DNA of 64,000 bases from Voacanga thouarsii (GCA_026120185.1 JANUWF010001101.1:1984001-2048000), one strand, 5' to 3'; shown: positions 24,040 through 35,437, counted from the stretch's first letter. Translations and numbers: made by a program. The notes: generated by a model not told the origin, from the sequence alone.

Positions 24040-24190
24040 ATAGAGATAGATGTAGAAATTTATAAAAATAATAATATAGATTTATTAAATGTAAATAGAG
24101 ATTTAGAAATTTATAAAAATAACAATATAGATTTATTAAATCTTAGAAGGTTATATTAGGTAGTAGGGTTGTTCATGGGTTGAGGTGATT
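24040..24190 (+). repeat. Inverted-duplication arm flanking the viral cluster (left)
   Basis: The sequence with two AGATTTATTAAAT units, CTTAGAAGGTTATATTAGGTAG and AGGGTTGTTCATGG is found again in reverse complement at about 39043-39170. Both copies stand next to the pararetroviral block. Confidence 0.75.
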
Positions 24191-24904
24191 CAGTTTTATT
24201 TATTTTTTAATCTAATTTAAATATTTTAGTTTGAAATTTTTGAATTTAAATTAAATTATTTAAAATTTGAAATTGTGTTCGGTTTGGTTTGTTTGGTTCG
24301 GTTTGATTTGATTTAGTCGATTTGTATATAATATATTATATAAATAAATTACTTTCTAATATTTGATAAAATATTACATGTAAAAATACTAATTAAATGT
24401 TACAAAAAGTAATCATTTCTTAACAATACAAACTATTCAAAATTAAATTCATTATTTTATACAATATTAAAACATTATTCAATATCAATAACACAAAATA
24501 AATAAAGTTAAATACATAGAATGATTAATTAAATATTTGATAAAATATTTCATGTAAAAATATTAATTAAATATTAGAAAAAGTAATCATTACTCAATAA
24601 TACAAACTAATCAAAGTTAAATTCATAGTTCTTACAATATCAAAATATTATTCAATATCAATAATGCAAAATAAATAAAGTTAAATACATAGAATGATTT
24701 GTTAATAAACTAAATAAATAACACATTAATTTCATATCATTTTTTAATTTTCACTATATGTTAAATTTTAATCTTTTCAATACATTTGCGAAACATATTG
24801 TGAATAAGCATAAAAACCTAAGTATATTTTGTGAAATTATCCATAAATCTACAATAGTTAAAAAATACCTATGAATCTATGACCATAAATTGAAGAAGTT
24901 TTGA
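24173..24904 (+). mobile_element. hAT-like non-autonomous element or debris with 174-bp tandem repeat
   Basis: Begins with AGGGTTGTTCATGG, a terminal sequence frequent in plant hAT-type MITEs, followed by GGTTTGGTTTG-rich sequence. Inside, a 174-bp unit starting AATATTTGATAAAATAT occurs at 24358 and 24532 in tandem. The other terminus and the target duplication were not found. Confidence 0.4.
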
Positions 24905-25437
24905 AAGGATTTTAAGCAGTTAGAAAATTTAGTACAGCTACCTCCTATCGTTCTACTTACATAATATGGTTCATTACCTTCTCCTACTGTAGGTATAATC
25001 TTAGATGGTTCTCTTTTTTATGGTGAAAAGATGCCATTGTTAACTCACTACATGGTTTATGTTGAGGTAGCAAATTGTAAATTACTCTTGGAGTTGTTGG
25101 AGTTTTATCTTTTTATTTGCCTAATATGGTTCATTACCTCTTTCTACTGTAAGTATAATCCTAAATGGTTTTCTTTATGGTAATTATGACGTGGTTGACG
25201 GGGGAACATCAAGCATTGGTGATGCTTTACTTACGCCACTGGTTTGACTAGTGCTAGGATTAAGTTTTTTAACATACAAGCTATTTTTTATGAAATCTAA
25301 ATTAGACTTTAATTATTTTATTTCTAAAACAATTGTCTCTATATTCTAAGTATTGTCTTGATAAATCATTCAAAATTTGGTTTTGTTTTAATTGATTATT
25401 CAAGATTATGTTTATTAAATCTACTATCAGGTTGAAA
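24905..25437 (-). pseudogene. Two fused pararetroviral ORF1 fragments
   Basis: Positions 24940-25265 match 34975-35215 (linker before the coat protein) and 25266-25437 match 38100-38275 (N-terminal coiled-coil region), both in the same orientation as there. The two pieces are about 3 kb apart in the main copy but adjoin here, so this is a deletion or recombination product. A 65-bp stretch (24951-25015) is repeated at about 25120. The right border is the start of the palindrome. Confidence 0.75.
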
Positions 25438-26707
25438 GTCTTACCCCCAAAATTTGCATCCGATTTTTCTGTTACCCTTGAACAACTAACTCTTTTAGAT
25501 AATTTGTGAAAATTTCGTAACCACAAACAGTATGTTAGTATCCTTAAAGCTTTATCAGGACATCTCCATTTCTTGAATAGTTCTTTGATTATGAAAGACC
25601 AAGAAATTCATCATCTCAGAACCCAACCGGTAAAATCCTCTGAGTCTTCTGAAATTATTCTTAAACCACAAACCCCCTAAATTGTCATTGATCTTGAAAA
25701 ACAATTCCAGATGTTAAAAATTAGTTTGAAAGGAAAAGAAAAAATGGGTGAAGAGTTTTCACCCTTGATGGGAAAAATAAAAAAATTACATGGAGGAAGA
25801 TTTGAAACAAAAGGAAGACAAATGGGAGAAATTCCCAAGCAAAATCTATGAAGTCAAGTTTTAGATATATAAGTGTGTCTTTGCAGAAAAAATTGTTGAG
25901 CAAATAGGAATCCAAGAAATGTTTAGAAATATTTGTGATAGATCACTTCAATAATATGAAGGATTGAGTTTTAACATCAGTTTTAGTTGCAGTGACAGGA
26001 CAAAGAGTTTTATATATATCAGAACAATAGTTAATCTACAAAAATACGTGGACAAGAATGTGTCAGGATTGGAGTTATCTGTGAATAAATTAATGGAACA
26101 TGGAATGTTATTTAAGCTTTATATTCTTGAGAAAAATTATCCCAAGATAAGGATTATGATTACGGAAAGATAGTTATCTCATTGTTGTGATCATATGATA
26201 GAAGCAAATCTCTGTAGGGATGGTTATTTGAGGTTGATTGTACATGCTATTCCTCCTTTATATAGTTCCAATTACCCAGATGATTGCTGATCTGAAGTCT
26301 TGATATCAACATTCCCAAGACATAAGTCAAATTCCATTTATGAGCACAGAAATTTAATTATCATTCCTGATAAGATAATTTCTGTTGTGGATCAAATATA
26401 TAATTATAGGGCAGCCAGTCTCACATATGTTGCAGAATATTCATTTGGGATATATCATAGACTTCTTGCTGAGTCGAGAAATATAAAAATCTTTGCTGAT
26501 GTCATTTTTCTCGGATATGTCTATGTTCCTTACCAAAGTTCGTTCAACAATGATCCAGTGCTCACAGAATTTTATAGGATGGTCAAAGTTAAAACATGCA
26601 CCATTGTACAAGGAGAAACCATGTATCATGAATATGACCCTCATTTTGACGGAGAAGAAATGATTGAAGATAAGGATGGAAATCTTGACAACATGATAGA
26701 GGTCTAG
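25438..26707 (+). pseudogene. Pararetroviral ORF2 (unknown function), left palindrome arm
   Basis: Same protein as at 27326-28668 but lacking its first codons. The N-terminal half is rich in Lys/Glu and likely coiled coil (VIDLEKQ, MLKISLKGKEKM). The C-terminal half contains the conserved block IPDKIISVVDQIYNYRAASL (about 26360-26420) and ends acidic before TAG at 26705-26707. Stops and frame changes occur near 25500, 25680, 25780-25950, 26172 and 26287; the last 135 codons are open. I recognise no domain. In position it is the last gene before the intergenic promoter. Confidence 0.65.
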
Positions 26708-27022
26708 TGACAGCTAGTGTCAAATATTTTCGAATCCTACTTTACTCACTACTTTCCAACTAGAAAGAAAAACTGATTGGATGCGTCTTTTAGTAAAGTG
26801 AGTGGAATTATGTCTCCACCACTTTAAATAAGTCTTTGCTTTCTCGAAGAACCATTTAGCTTTTCGAAGAGTCATTTAACCTTTACATTTTCGAAGAGCC
26901 ATTTAGCTTTTACTTTTTTGAAGAGTCAAGTTAGGATGGTTATAAAAAGCCATACTCTTTTCTCACTAAGTACAACTCCTTCAGTCGAGAGATTCCGCAT
27001 AAACTTGAGATAGTTCGCACGT
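26708..27022 (+). promoter_or_regulatory. Pararetroviral intergenic promoter with four repeated boxes, left arm
   Basis: Four copies of a TCGAAGAGNCATTTAGC-like box start at about 26844, 26864, 26891 and 26919 (spacing 20-28 bases). A TATA box (TTATAAAAAG) follows at 26940-26949. The layout (last ORF, repeated activator-like boxes, TATA, leader) resembles the genomic promoter region of caulimovirids. The leader ends at the palindrome centre. Activity is not shown. Confidence 0.6.
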
Positions 27023-27037
27023 CTGTTTACAAAACAC

Positions 27038-27325
27038 ACATGCGAGCTATTTCAAGTTTATGCGGAATCTCTTGACTGAAGGGGTTGTGCTTAGTGAGAG
27101 AATGGTATGACTTTTTATAACTATCTTAACTTGACTCTTCAAAAAAGTAAAAGCTAAATAACTCTTCGAAAAGCTAAATAGCTCTTCGGGAAAGTAAAGA
27201 CTTATTTAATGTGGTGGGGACACAATTCCACTCACTTTACTAAAAGAGGCATCCCATCAGTTTTTCTTTCCAGTTGAAAAGTAGTGAGTAAAGTGGGATT
27301 CACAAATATTTGATACTAGCTGTCA
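27038..27325 (-). promoter_or_regulatory. Pararetroviral intergenic promoter, right arm
   Basis: Inverted copy of 26708-27022. The TATA box reads TTATAAAAAG on the minus strand (about 27111-27120) with the same repeated CTCTTCGAAAAGCTAAATA-type boxes upstream (27130-27200). It points left, toward the opposite promoter. Confidence 0.6.
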
Positions 27326-28668
27326 CTAGACCTCCATCATGTTGTCAAGGTTTCCATCCTCATCTTCAATCATTTCTTCTCCGTCAAAAGGAGGGTCACA
27401 TTCATTATGCATGGTTTGTTCTTGTATAGTGGTGCATGTTCTAACTTTGACCATCCTATAAAATTCTGTGAGCTCTGGATCATTATTGAACAAACTTTGG
27501 TAAGGAACATAGACATATTCGGGGAAAATGACATCAGCAAATTTTTCATGTTTCTCGACTCAGCAAAAAGTCTATGATATATCCCAAATGAATATTCTGC
27601 TACATATGTGAGACTGGCCGCCCTATAATTATATATTTGATCCACAACAAAAATTATCTTATCAGGAATGATAATTAAATTTCTTTGCTCATAAATGGGA
27701 TTTGGCTTACGTCTTGGGAATGTTGATATCAAGACTTTAGATCTGCAATCATCTAGGTAATTGGGATTATATAGAGGAGGAATAACATGTACAATCAACA
27801 TCAAATAACCATCTCTACAGAGATCTACTTTTATCATATAATCACAACAAAGAGATAACTATCTTCCCGTAATTATAGTCTTTATCTTGGGATAATTTTT
27901 CTCAGGAATATAAAGCTTAAACAACATTCCATGTTCCATTAATGTATTCACTGATAACTCCAATCCTAACATATTCTTGTCCACCTAATTTTGTAGATTA
28001 ACTACTGCTCTAATATATGTAAAACTCTTTGTCTTGTCACTGCATCTAAAACTAATGATGTTGAAACTCAATCCTTAATACTACTGAAGCGGTCTTTCAC
28101 AGATATTTCTAAACATTTCTTGGATTCCTATTTGCTTAGCAATTTTTTCTGCAAGGACACAGTTATATATCTGAAGCTTGACTTTATGGATTTTGCTTGG
28201 AAATTTCTCCAAATTGTCTTCCTTTTGTTTCAAATCTTCCTCCATGTAATTTTTCATTTTTACCATCAAGGCTGAAAACTCTACACTCATTTTTTCTTTT
28301 CCTTTCAAACTTATTTTTAACATCTGGAGTTGTTTTTCAAGATCAATGACAGTTTGGGGGGTTTGTGGCTTAACAAAAATTTCAAAAGACTCAGAGGATT
28401 TTACCACTTAGGTTCTGAGACGATGGATTTCTTTGTCTTTCATAATCAAGGAACTACTCAGGAAATGCAAATGTCCTGATAAGGCTTTAAGGATACTAAC
28501 ATACTACTTGTGGTTACGAAATTTCCACAAATTATCTAAAAGAGTTTGTTATTTAAGGGTAACAAGAAAATTATGTGCAAATTTTGGGGGCAAGACCTTC
28601 AAAGAATAAGGTCCAAATTTTATTTCAAAAACTTCAGGTTTAGGTAATGATGATGATCCTGCATCCAT
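27326..28668 (-). pseudogene. Pararetroviral ORF2 (unknown function), fuller copy
   Basis: Starts MDAGSSSLPKPEVFE at ATG 28668, just after a TTTTGCAG sequence that could be a splice acceptor, and ends at TAG (27326-27328): about 448 codons. N-terminal half: predicted coiled coil with QTVIDLEKQLQMLKISLKG. C-terminal half: conserved VDQIYNYRAASLTYVAEYSF block. Frame breaks lie near 27840-28080 and stops near 28400-28560. No known family recognised; it is not RT, protease, movement protein or coat protein by motif. It follows RNase H in the viral order once the solo LTR is removed, matching the two-ORF plan described for florendoviruses. Confidence 0.65.
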
Positions 28669-28858
28669 CTGCAAAATTGAACAACGATCTATTTAGATCT
28701 TTAAAGATCTATTCTAATTTTATGGTAGGCTAAGCCATAATCTATACTTGGGCTCCAATAACTTAATATGGTACCCAGAACATGATAGCCTTTTCAGAGT
28801 TATTCTCTAACTAAGTATATCATTATTGGGCTAAGCCCAATCGATTTGAAACAATGGG

Positions 28859-30277
28859 TGATGTGTTTGAATTTGGGCATATAAAAATAAGCACATTTCC
28901 AATCAAGTTTAAATTAAAATGTTAACTCCAAATTACACATATGAGCAAGATTACTCATCATTAAGCATAGTATAGAGTTTAAAACGAGTGTCGATCCTTA
29001 AGGAACAAGTATGCCTTAATCATTTTTCTTTCATTGTTTAATTGACTCAATAAAGTGAAAAATAATAAAAAGAAAAATAAAATAAAATAAATGAATATAT
29101 ACATGTCAATGATAGAGAATTATGTAACTCAAATCATTATTTTGACAAACACGATCTTAAAGTATCCAATCATTATCGTAACTAATCATTCTCTTGGTAT
29201 TATGAATGATTAAGATAGATTCACTTCTTTTCCAATCCATGAAATCACTATCTTTTAGACAAATTAGCATCACAGATCCTGTCTCAACTAATTCACCCAA
29301 AAGATGCATTAAACACAATCATTGATTAAATCTCCATATCCTGACAAATTTAAAATATGAAATTAACTAATGAATCCATATCACTGACCGATATCAAATA
29401 ACCTTTAATTATCCAGTTCTTAGCAGTTAACCCATTTTCCAAGCAAGTTAATAAAGAACAAATATAAAATTAATGAATTAAGATCACCATCAACCTCTTT
29501 TCCAAGTAAGTCAATAGAAAAAAATAACAAATTAATTTCGTAATCTGTATAAGTAATTAAATACCAAGAATAACAATCAATTAATCAAAAATCAAAATAA
29601 CTCTAAAAATCATAAATACCTAAAACACTATCAAATTATAATAAAATAATTAATACATCATTGTTCAAGAAAAGAAAACAAAGTTAAAAGAAAGCACTCA
29701 TAGATAAGCTTCCGTCTTCTTCCTTCGTAAACCCTCTTGCACAATCCTCCTTGATTTGATGAATTCATCATTGATTTTGAGTGATTTGTGTTTTGATCCG
29801 TGAATTCATTCCATGACTTGTGTTTTCCCCTCTATTTATAGGTTTTAAAAGTCCTAAATTCGTCCTTCTAGGGTTTCTGGCCAAATAGAAGTAGGAAAAT
29901 ACCAAAACTCTGTAAATTGCCAAAAATTGCGCATAAAAATCGAGGCACCACCTCAATAGCAGTGGATAGCCAGCGCCGCCTGTCCTGTCTAGGGCCGGCG
30001 CTAGTTGTGTTCTGCTTCTCCATCCGTTCGTCGATTTTTTGTTTTTATTTTTGCGCCAACTCTTCCAGATTGCAATCGGCGCTGCCTCTGGCCTCCTAGC
30101 CGGCGTCGATTTTGTTCTGTTCCGTAACGATTTTGCCTTATTTTACTCCTAAAATCTAAAATAATACACAAAATATCTTTTCTCAAATATAAAGGAATAT
30201 AACCAGGTATTGCACAAAATGTATCACAAAATAGTCTCAAATAACTAGAAAATATATAACTAATTTAGGCCCTATCA
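28859..30277 (-). mobile_element. Solo LTR (1,419 bp) with 5-bp TSD, inserted in viral sequence
   Basis: Plus-strand borders TGATGTG...CCTATCA are flanked by ATGGG on both sides (28854-28858 and 30278-30282). On the minus strand it starts TGATAGGGCC and has a good TATA box (CCTATAAATAGAGG) near 29830-29843, so minus is the element's sense. No PBS, PPT or coding sequence lies between, hence a solo LTR left by LTR-LTR recombination. GC-rich patches (29940-30110) contrast with the AT-rich rest. Family not assigned. Confidence 0.85.
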
Positions 30278-30299
30278 ATGGGCCTTATAACCAATCTAC

Positions 30300-31834
30300 T
30301 AAGCTGGTTAGCCTAGAAATTTTGGTTCGCATTAATATGTTGAATGAAAACTTTGAACCCATTTCCTACAAGAAAGTCAATAAACATTAGCCATCTATTA
30401 ATAGATAACTTAGAATGTGACATTTTATTATAAAATGAAACAATAGATTTGCAATCAAAATGAAATAATAGATTTCTAATTTAGTTCTCAAAGTGAATTC
30501 TCGTGTAGGATTTCATAAATAAACTGAGAATTTCTTTAGAACAAATTGCATGCTAATATTTCAGCATCTGTAATAGTTACCTTACTTTTATATAAGCCAC
30601 TGCAGTAACTGCTTATTTTTTCACTGTTTCATTTATCTTCTTTAAATGGCTTCCGTTTTAAAACTCCTCCCCATCCATCTAAGCTTACATCTACTTCTAC
30701 TATTATGTAAGCTTCTAGAGGTGGTAGTTCTAAATGTGGTAATGATTGAATTACTTCTTTTATCCTATTGACTAACTTAAAATCTTGGTCATTGAACTGT
30801 CTTTGACCATGGGATCTTGTTTTGGCATAAAGAGGTCCTACCAATTTGCCAAAATTAGGAATATAAGTTCTACAATAATTTAACAAACCTAAAAAAGATT
30901 GAAGGGATTTTAAATTAGTGAAATCCACTTCATTTTCTAAAATTGTTTTGGCAATATGATCCATTAACTTAATTTGTCCTTTGCCAATTATAAATCCTTA
31001 AAATTCTATTTGGCATTTTCCCAAAAAATATTTTCTTTTTTGAGAGTATAAGACCATGTTGAATACATAAATCAAAAAATGTTTTTAAATGATTTATGTG
31101 TTCTTTCCTACTTTTACTAAATATTAGAATGTCATCTATATAACATACTATGAATGGGATTTCCATGAAGATATTGTCCATTTTCTTTGGAAAACAGACG
31201 GTGCATTTTTCAATCTAAAAGGCATTACAAACCATTCATAATGACCATTTGGTACTGTGAGCGTTGTCCATGGAATACTATCTTCATGCATTGTTACTTG
31301 CCAGAATCCTAACTTAAGGTCAAACTTTGAGTAAATAAAGCTATCGTTTACTCTTAATATTAAAAGTTCTTAATTAGGGATGATATAACTATCTTCAACT
31401 GTATTGTCATTTAGTCGTTTATAGTTATATACCATTCTACTTTTTCTCCTAACAATTTCACTATGTTTCCTTACTATAAAAGCAAGAGTTCTATGTGGGC
31501 TGTAATTATTTCTAATTATTCCTAATCCTAACAATTCCTTAGTGTGCATGTTGGCTTCTTCTAAATCTTCAGGATTATAGTTCATAGCTTTATCTTTTAT
31601 GACTATTTCTGGATTTATTATCTCTAATTTGCAGAGTATTTTATTTTTCTGCCAATGTTCTAAGGGATTTTCTCCTATGGTCTTAATTTTTTCTAGCTGT
31701 TTCAACATGACTTCGATATCCTGTGTTTAACTAGCTATTTCTCCTAGGTTAAAATTTATTTCATTTGAATAATCAAATTCCGAGAAATCAAAATTTTCAA
31801 ATGTCTCTACTTCAGGGATATCTCCCTTTTCATG
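30300..31834 (-). pseudogene. Pararetroviral RT-RNase H, C-terminal part of ORF1
   Basis: Copies viral pregenomic RNA in the family. On the minus strand: protease-RT linker (EKIKTIGENPLEHWQ), RT start with SPHRTLAFIVRKHSEI and MVYNYKRLND (about 31400-31510), GHYEWFVMPF (about 31230), catalytic YIDDILIFS (about 31120-31145), then FLGLLNYCRTYIPNFGKL (about 30840-30900) and RNase H start VDVSLDGWGGVLK (about 30660-30700). The usual Asp in the TDAS-like motif is still present as VDVS. Stops and frameshifts separate the pieces, and RNase H fades into noise near 30300-30600, where the solo LTR follows. Confidence 0.85.
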
Positions 31835-31836
31835 GC

Positions 31837-32533
31837 TACAAATAATTTTAGGATATGATCCTTATAGAGGACAAATAGAATTACAAGATCAAGCTATGAA
31901 AGATCTTGAAGAGTTACAAGTAGACAAAGATATGTCAAACATAGATACATTTAGCAAAAAATATTTAGAATTAGCCATAAAAATTGGAAGAAGTTGGTAT
32001 TTAAAATCAAGTGACAAGTATTTTGCTAAACTCTCAAATCCTTTAGGAAAGGTAGTTGTAGAAAAATTGTCTAAATCTGTAGGAAGACAATCTGTAGTAG
32101 GAATTACTACTAGGATTCAATTCATTTTCAACTATTTAAAGGAACAATGTATGCAACACCAAATAGATAAGCAGATAAAGAACTATAATTACTGAAAATA
32201 CATAATAACTCCCATGTCATTTGAATCAGGAAAACCAAAAAAGACAAGGAAGATAAAGAGAAGTAGATATTATAAGAAAGGTAAGCTCCTAATAAGAAAC
32301 CAACTTAGAAGGTTTAAAACCCAAAAACCTCCTAAAAAATGTAAATGTTATGTATGTGGGGAAGTAGGACATTTTGCATATCAATGCAAAAATAAGAAAG
32401 TAAATAGGGACAAGTTAAACACCTACCAAACATTAGATATAGAGCCGGATTATGATATTGTATTATTAGAAGGTGATGAAGCTGATAATGATCGTGATAT
32501 CATGAGTTATTGTAGTATAGCTGACATGTTAGA
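31837..32533 (+). pseudogene. Inverted coat-protein fragment inside RT
   Basis: Plus-strand copy of the coat-protein C-terminal region found on the minus strand at about 34050-34750: KYLELAIKIGRSW, then after a stop a basic stretch and the CCHC zinc knuckle CYVCGEVGHFAYQC (about 32344-32386). Both borders are abrupt: left next to protease-RT linker sequence, right within TGTCCATTGAATACTATC of RT. It splits two partly redundant minus-strand copies of the protease-RT boundary. Confidence 0.85.
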
Positions 32534-33663
32534 TAGCTGTCCATTGAATACTATCTTCATGCATTGCTACTTGCAAGAATCCTGACTTAATGTCAAATTT
32601 TGAGTAAATAAAACTATTTTTTAGTCTTAATATTAAAAGTTCCTTAGTAGGGATGATATAACTATCTTCAATAATATTGTCATTCAGTCGTTTATAGTTA
32701 TATACCATTCTACTTTTTCCCCTAACAATTTCACTATGTTTCTTTACTATAAAAGCAGGAGTTCTATGCGGGCTGTAACTATTTCTAATTATTTCTAATC
32801 CCAACAATTCCTTAGTGTGCATGTTGGCTTCTTCTAAATTTTTACGATTATAGTTCATAGCTTTATCTTTTATGACTTATTTTTGGATTTATTATCTCTA
32901 ATTTGCAGAGTATTTTATTTTTCTGCCAATGTTCTAAGGGATTTTCTCCTAAGATCTTAATTTTTTCTAGCTGTTTCAACAAGAATTCTATATCCTGTGT
33001 TTCACTAACTATTTCTCTTAGGTTAAAATTTATTTCATTTAAATAATCTAATTCCGAGAAATTAAAATTTTCAAATGTCTCTACTTCAGGGATATCTACC
33101 TTTTCCAGTGCTATCTTTAATGGTTGAGTACTAGGCAACAGATTAAGTTCCTTACTTAAAGGAGAGCTTACTATCGTGTCTACTCTTTTAAAAAAGGTTA
33201 CTTTGTTACCTTCTACTATTATTCCACTATGGAGATTTTTGATGAAATTCATGCCTATTATTAATTGATAATTCATGGTTGATACACATGTTGTTGGTAA
33301 ATAATATCTTTCACTATTAAATCTAATAGTGCAATCTACCAACCTTTCATCTATTTTTCTAGTATCTCCTATTGTATCTATTATAGTAGAACCTATTTCT
33401 GATTTCCTCAGGTATTTTTAAGGTACTAAATCTTTGTGGATGTGACACATAGTAGCACCAATATCAATTATTCCTGATAATGTAATGGCATGTTTATCGG
33501 GGAATTCTATAACACAAACAGTATTGAGCAAATTATTTATCCTATACTTTCCTAATGCTAAATTTTGCTCATTATTGCAGGGACTAAGTATTATTTCAAA
33601 ACTATTTTGTTCTTCAATAACAATTCCTTTTGTTTTCTGTCTTTCTTTTATTTTTACATACAC
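32534..33663 (-). pseudogene. Pararetroviral aspartic protease and start of RT
   Basis: Protease: IIDIGATMCHI (about 33450-33480), with Asp present but the usual T/S replaced by Ile, and YQLIIGMNFIKN (about 33240). The linker EKIKILGENPLEHWQ is near-identical to that at 31650. RT begins with SPHRTPAFIVKKHSEI and stops in KSGFLQVAMHEDS at the junction with the inverted coat-protein piece. A frame change lies near 32870. This half joins the N-terminal ORF1 modules to its right. Confidence 0.85.
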
Positions 33664-33945
33664 AATCTTGAAGACTTTCTTCTAAATTGTCTATGTACTT
33701 TTGCATTATTCCTATAGTTTTAAGATGTAAATTTACTTGTGATTTGTAAACTACGTCTTGTATTTCCTCTCCCTTTATTCCTATTTTTTGGGGCATTTCA
33801 TATGTTAAGTATTGACTTGCACAAAATCTGCATACTGCTATGTTGCATGTCGTGCAATAAGTCCTATGTTTCTCAATTAAGAATTTTAAGCAGATTTCAC
33901 ATCTATCTTTAAATTTTGTGAAATCGTGCCAAGCATGATTACATT
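33664..33945 (-). pseudogene. Second Cys-rich motif between coat protein and protease
   Basis: On the minus strand (about 33815-33915) the residues follow C-X2-C-X11-C-X2-C-X4-C-X2-C exactly: CEIC, 11 residues, CTTC, NIAV, CRFC. This spacing is the second cysteine motif described for badna- and tungroviruses. It is followed by a predicted helical stretch before the protease. Confidence 0.7.
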
Positions 33946-35437
33946 ACTTATACTTATTAAGTTCTAAATTATATCTGTTGTTTAGAAAGATAGGATTATT
34001 GTCTGAATTCCAATCTTCATTCATGTTTAATAAATTAAGGTCTTCAAAGTCCTTAAATTTATCTAACATGTCAGATATACTACAATAGCTCATGATATCA
34101 CTATCATTATTAGCTTTATCACCTTCTAATGATAAAATATCATAATCTGGCTCTATATCTAATGTTTGGCAGGTGTTTAGCCTTTCCCTATTTACTTTCT
34201 TATTTTTGCATTGATATGCAAAATGTCCTACTTCCCCACATACATAGCATTTATATTTTTTTGGAGGTTTATGGGTTTCAAACCTTCTAAGTTGATTCCT
34301 CATTGGGGGCTTACCTTTCTTATAATATCTATTTCTCTTTAACTTCCTTATCTTTTCTAGTTTTCCTGATTCAAATGACATGGGAGTTATTATTCTTTTA
34401 TAGTAATTAAAATTCTTTATCTACTTATCTATTTGGTTTTGCATACATTATTCCTTTAAATAGTTGAAAAGAAATTGAATCCTAATAGTAATTCCTACTA
34501 TAGATTGCCTTCCTACAGATTCAGACAATTTTTTTACAACTACCTTTCCTAAAGGATTTGGGAGTTTAGCAAAATACTTGTCACTTAATTCTAAATTCCA
34601 ACTTCTTCCAATTTTCATGGCTAATTCTAAATATTTTCTGCTAAATGTATCTATGTTTAACAAATCTTTGTCTACTTGTAACTGTTCAAAATCTTTCATA
34701 GCTTGATCTTGTAATTATGTTTGTCCTCTATAAGGATCATATCCTAAAATTATTTGTCTAATTTGGCTAATTACATTATGAGGATTCACAGCTAAATCTA
34801 GTATCCTTTAGTAAGATTGTGGATACTTAGTTCTCCAATCTATAAAATAATTTTTCATTAATAGATTTTCTATAAAATTGACTATTTCTTCAGCTGTTAT
34901 TGTAACATTACATCTCTGTGATCCATTAAGTGCATCAGCTTCCCATCTATCTATTACATCTTCCCAATTTTGAGGGTGAAAGGATATCATTGTTAACTCA
35001 CTACCTGCTTTATATTGAGGTGGAAAAATGTAAATTACTCCTGGGGGTTATTGGAGTTCTATCTTTTTACTTGCATAATATGGTTCATTACTTCCTCCTA
35101 CTGTAGATATAATCCTAGATGGTTTTCTTTTTGGTAATTGTGACGTGGTTGACTGGGGAACATCTTGCATTGGTGATGCCTCACTTACACCACTGGTTTG
35201 ACTAGTGCTAGGATTCATATTTATCCAAGCTTCAAACTGTGTATTATCTACATGTTTGCTATTTTCTAAGTCTAGTAAAGGAGTTTCTATTTTATTTATC
35301 CATGCTTTAAACTGTGAGTTATCAATATAAATACTAGGTGTTATCAGAGACAAAACCCAATTCTTGTTGTTTATTTCTATGGATTTTTGAATAATTATCT
35401 CTAATATCTTGTACTCTAAGATACCAATCAGCTTCAT
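33946..35437 (-). pseudogene. Pararetroviral coat protein with CCHC zinc knuckle
   Basis: Forms the capsid and binds RNA in the family. Ser/Thr/Pro-rich linker (SQTSGVSEASPMQDVPQS, about 35140-35200), then NWEDVIDRWEADALNG (about 34900-34960), YLELAMKIGRSW (about 34600), basic stretch KLKRNRYYKKGK, and zinc knuckle CYVCGEVGHFAYQC (C-X2-C-X4-H-X4-C, about 34210-34253). An acidic tail (about 33960-34150) ends it. Stops occur near 34400-34440, 34710, 34805 and 35045. Assigned by position and knuckle; the core itself is divergent. Confidence 0.75.

Larger units (their letters stand above)
25438..28602. repeat. Large imperfect palindrome (about 1.57-kb arms)
   Basis: Left arm 25438-27022 and right arm 27038-28602 are inverted copies, separated by only 15 bases. 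Each arm holds ORF2 then the promoter, so the two promoters face each other. Similarity is high through the whole arm; small differences and independent stops show that the arms have aged since the duplication. Confidence 0.9.

Noticed and set aside
28765..28785. Viral primer-binding site (TGGTACCCAGAAC)
   Set aside because: Resembles the tRNA-Met site only with an insertion and a mismatch, and is on the wrong strand for the viral copy here.
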